Below are positions 60,158 through 64,000 of a stretch of 64,000 bases of DNA, piece after piece. The notes under the pieces were generated by a model. It was not told the DNA's origin. It ran no database searches and saw only the letters and a list, made by a program, of their open reading frames with translations. Origin of the DNA: Phallusia mammillata (taxonomy: Eukaryota > Chordata > Ascidiacea > Phlebobranchia > Ascidiidae); contig QLIY01000516.1 of NCBI GenBank assembly GCA_003260075.1, positions 40,461 to 104,460 of the forward strand. Direction: 5' to 3'. The position numbers and the translations under genes were made by a program. Within the stretch, counting starts at the first letter, position 1. Each line of letters starts with the position of its first letter.

Positions 60158-62984
60158 ATTCGTTTCCTATTGTACAAACTGAAACTGTATTGTATAACAA
60201 GTCTTTATTAGATTACAAAATGACTTGAACATGATTTCTCCATTTTCATCAATTTAAGTGTATATATTTTGCCAGGTGATTGAAATCAAACGCATTAACT
60301 GATTGATTTCCCAATAAACGTGTAATTTTGTTTTGCAAAAATAAAATGTACTGTATACATGGCGTTTGTGCGTTTTTCGCGAGATATACTGATGACAAAG
60401 TTTGGCCGTGAAAACCATCAGAGAGGGATCGTGACAAACGTACAAACATTTATCAAATGACGATTCTTTAAACCAAGAGGTAAAAAACCCATAACGTAGT
60501 TTCGTAAAGTGCAATTGCTAAAAACACGAGATCTGATTTGATGGAAATTTTTTGCTTTTTTGTGGGTAGTCACGAAAGAAACTCCATGGTTATTGCCACC
60601 AAAAATGAAACAGGGATCATACGAAATCGTAAGAAATTAGCAGTACGCAGTTCTACAATTTTTTATGTCCTGCATGAGATTTAAGTGAAACATAAACATG
60701 TTGACCCTCTTTAGAATGTTGTGTACTAAAATTTAGCCTTGTCCAAATGATAATAATCAATTTGGCATCATCGTAATAAAAATATTAACATGGCGTTTTT
60801 TTGTCACTAATTTCTTGTGATATTCGCGAAGTTTTTTTGTTGATAACACAGTTTGTTCGTGACTATAAACAGGAAGGTACTACAAACATCGAAACTCCCA
60901 TCAATTGACGACGATCTAAATAAAGAGTTTATAACCTACAGCATGGGTTTTATCAAGCGTAGTTGGTCATCTGCCGGAAACACATGTGTGCTTATTTTGC
61001 TTTGTTACAACTAAGTTTATTTGCTTTGTTACAACTACCTTTTTGTGCCTTTATATGTCGTATATCAGAAAGCTTCACCGGTTGGTTTATTGCCAACTTA
61101 TCCCACTTGTAGTCATTCCAATGGAAAGGCATCGTTGTAGTAACAAATATTTTTTAGATGTTCCGCTATTCGTGTCATATAACTTGAAACAGTCCATTAT
61201 ACGTTTCCCCAAAGCGTCACAAAAACTGATTTTAACAGTTTACTTCTCCAAAATGTCCGCAAGTGAACATAATGCGGAAAACTACCTAAAAGATTGAGAA
61301 ACACTAGTTTAATCTTTGTGGCATTAACAGCTAAAAAACCTCAAATTAGTTGGTACTAACTTTGTGCCTTTTGATATTAAAACAAATTCAATTTTCAATG
61401 TGTTGGAACCAAGTTGATAAGTTGTCGCTTGTTGTCAATTGCCTAAATATGTCACTTTAGAATTTCCCTTTTTCAAAGTCGGGATACGTGTCTGTTATGT
61501 CACAATCACGAGGTTTGCGTCAACGGGAAATTTCATAATCGTGTGGCGTCGCATGCTTCCTGCCATGTTTCGATCCACATAAATCAAAGGTATAATGATT
61601 AGACGGGGAAGTTACGTATACGTGTTTGTTTATGACAACTCTTTGTCTTTGTCCCGGCATTACCAGTAAATTTCCGAACAAAGTACTGTGATTTATGACG
61701 GGACTGTATGACGCATCCACTTGGGCTTTATTAACTTGCAAAACAAAATAAACTTCATTTGTGCACAGGGGTTTAGCAAAGAATATGCCAGGTTAGCTAC
61801 TTTTACTGAAAAGACCGTAGAGCATCAGGATTAGGTTGACAAGGATTAAATTTAATCCAATAGGTAATATTGATCCATCACTGATATTTTTTGAGATAAG
61901 ATGTGGCAATATTTCTTTGGGTTAAGAATGATTTTGCAACTCTACGCACGAACGATAGAAACACAGAAAACATATCCATACTTGTTTTTGCAACTGTTTG
62001 TTTTTTAGCACACATATCAATGCTGTACGTAATTTGTTCCATAATTTTCCTCCAATGGTGGTTAGGCAAAAAAACATGGGAGTAAGTTTCGCCTTTGGCG
62101 CCAATTTGTACAATTCGGCCGCTTCTAAAGTCAGTTGTAATTATTTGACACTACCGTCAGTATTGTTTTACGAAAAATAGACTAAAATTGGAGCTTTCGA
62201 GCAACTTATATAGATAAGCTAAATCAGTGACTGCATCCTAATCGCTACAGCTAAATGCGCCTAATTTCGTGCGCATCACAAAACAACGACAAAACGCACC
62301 ACGTAAATATTTCATGAGACCAAAGGCCCTTAAAGCCGCAATAAAACGCATATTCCGATGAATGAAACAGGGTCGAATTTTTAGAAAGAAACAACTGACT
62401 CAAACCACTTACGATGTCTTATGTCCAGCTTCGTGACCGGCAACTCTGTTTTCTGTGTTTCTTCTAACTTTAGTGGGTCAAATGGCAAAAATGTAAATCG
62501 TAAAAACGTCTTGTGTAAAGGTAACTTTATGTGCTATTGCATAACCAGCAATAGCCATTGACAGCTCGTAATGGTCAAATATATAGTGCAAAAAGACCTC
62601 GAATTGGGATGAAATATGCTTGCATGCAGTACGATCGAATAAAATTTAACACGACTGAAAAGGCAAGCGTTCGATTTTGTTTTGCAGCGCCAAGGCAAAC
62701 CGGACGAAAAATTCAGTTATTGATTTTTCTTGTTGCTACCGGGTTGGGATGGCTCAAGAACCAGCACTTTTAGACAATAGTTTGTCAGCGCATGAAGCAG
62801 TTTGTTTACATCAAATATAGTAGGTTGTTTGATAGATATATGTCTAAAAAATAGGCATGAGAGGGTAGGTACATAATAACTTTAAACCAAACGTTTATTT
62901 TTTTCAAATTATCCTAATTTAAATTTTGTGCTGTTTATTTGAATGCAAGTCAACACAGTAGTATTGACATAGCGTAATTAAAAA
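60158..62984. other. Intergenic region E-F
   Basis: The shared intergenic block appears twice here (about 60370-60500 and 60820-60960), only about 430 bp apart, which suggests that a whole gene unit was deleted between them. The rest is AT-rich with short open frames and no recognised gene. Confidence 0.45.
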
Positions 62985-64000
62985 ATGAAGTTAATTGTTA
63001 TTCTATCAATCGTCGTCCTGAGTGAAGTTAGTATCTCGAATGGTAAGGAAAAATACTAGGTTAACTTGAAATAATAATGACTTGTATTACTGGTAAATTG
63101 TAGACCTGAATACAACTTGTTTGAAGTTGAAAATAGTGTACCAATTTTAAAACTAGTACAAAGGGTCGTTGTTTTTTTGGTGTTACTTACAGTGTAGGAT
63201 TTAGAGGTAAAGGCCGGGTCAGGCCTGTCGAGTGTCGAGTGGAGTGGGGTTTTCAAACGAGTTAAATTCTGGCCTGAGTTACAACACTGTCATATTTCCG
63301 TTTAAGTGCTCTAGTTTGCCTAATTTTCTTTGCACAACTTTTGGCGTTTATACTCCCTGGTATGGGCACATAATTTGGACGCGCCACCAGGTCTGAAGGG
63401 TCAGACACATTTTTTTGTGACTTCAAACTTTTTATTCACATGCAACAATTGCTATTATTTTCAGGGCAAGTTGTATGCCACAGCGGCGAAAGGATGACAC
63501 TCAATCAAGTTGTATTTAACGACACATACAGGGGAAGTGTTTGTCCTCCCGGACAGATCTGTCAAAAAACTGTGTATCAAAACGGCAGCATCAGTGCTTC
63601 GACTTTCAGTAAGACTTTTTGTTTTTTAAAGTTTTGTTTTGAATTCACCTGAGGTAGATATTGTTTGCGGACTAAACCGAGGTTTGATTAGTGTTGTTTT
63701 GTATGTCTTACGTACACGTTACTATAGAGCAAATACGAAGCAGCCCACGGAGAAAGCATTCTGATAACTGATATGCTTTACGTGTTCAAGTCGAAACCCA
63801 CAAAACAACAGTAAAACTACCCCTTTGGGTTTTGTGCTGCGAGGAACTATTTTACTGAATTATTGCAGTGACAAAAATTTTTGAATGAAAAACAATTTGG
63901 ACTATAACAGTTTTCACCCATTTTTCAGACACTTTGGAACTTGCAAACTGTGTTTTATCGGTGAGTAAGATATCCTGTGCGAGTACGCCTGGATTGGCTA
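62985..64000 (+). CDS. Gene F: family member cut by the window edge
   Basis: Exons 62985-63042 (signal peptide MKLIVILSIVVLSEVSISNG), 63465-63608 (144 nt, VVCHSGERMTLNQVVF and VCPPGQICQKT) and 63929-64000 and beyond (LELANCVLSVSKISCAST). Splice sites and phase 1 junctions match the other copies. Exon 2 is 144 nt as in gene G, against 141 in A, B, D and E. Whether the remainder is intact cannot be seen. Confidence 0.8.

Noticed and set aside
1-64000. CRISPR arrays, operons with ribosome binding sites, rRNA genes
   Set aside because: None seen; the window is eukaryotic with spliced genes.

Overview
The window looks like nuclear DNA from an animal: AT-rich, spliced genes with GT-AG introns, tRNA-derived SINEs and many hAT-type MITEs. 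The gene content (a CPEB2/3/4-class RNA-binding protein and an HPS4-like BLOC-3 subunit), the compact exons and T-rich acceptors just upstream of start codons would suit a tunicate such as an ascidian. That assignment is inference; the sequence does not prove it.

Layout. (1) 1-24.3 kb, minus strand: a complete CPEB2/3/4-class gene. Eleven coding exons join in frame into 763 codons, giving a Q-rich N-terminus, two RRMs and a C-terminal ZZ zinc-binding domain. Intron 4 is 11.6 kb and holds a good candidate 24-nt frame-preserving microexon, CpG-rich stretches, CRE (TGACGTCA) and E-box (CACGTG) clusters. (2) 25.7-26.6 kb, minus strand: an intronless 302-codon HPS4-like longin-type protein. (3) 27.5-64 kb: a cluster of a gene family I do not recognise. 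One divergent member (G) lies on the minus strand at 27.5-31.6 kb. Six tandem copies (A-F) follow on the plus strand from 35.1 kb, and F runs off the right edge.

The family is the main find. Intact members have eight exons with the same intron phases (1,1,1,2,0,2,1), nearly constant lengths for exons 2-5 and 7, and a framework of 20 cysteines distributed 3-6-3-3-3-2 over exons 2-7. They encode a signal peptide, a two-exon Cys-rich module with an Ly6/uPAR-like gene structure, a helical Cys-rich module over four exons, a stalk that differs in every copy, and a hydrophobic C-terminus typical of a GPI-anchor signal. B, E and G look intact. A is intact except for an assembly-type gap in exon 6. 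C is a pseudogene with several lesions. D has lost exons 4-7 and appears fused from exons 1-3 to a B-like stalk exon. This is a birth-and-death pattern of the kind seen in recognition or immune families, but no function can be read from the sequence.

Assembly caution. Sixteen runs of 10-78 G occur, all on the plus strand, with no C run as long. Most sit between two near-identical copies of the same sequence, and one replaces 59 nt of coding exon. I read these as badly closed gaps between unmerged (probably allelic) contig ends, not as biology. They affect the last CPEB exon and genes A and B.
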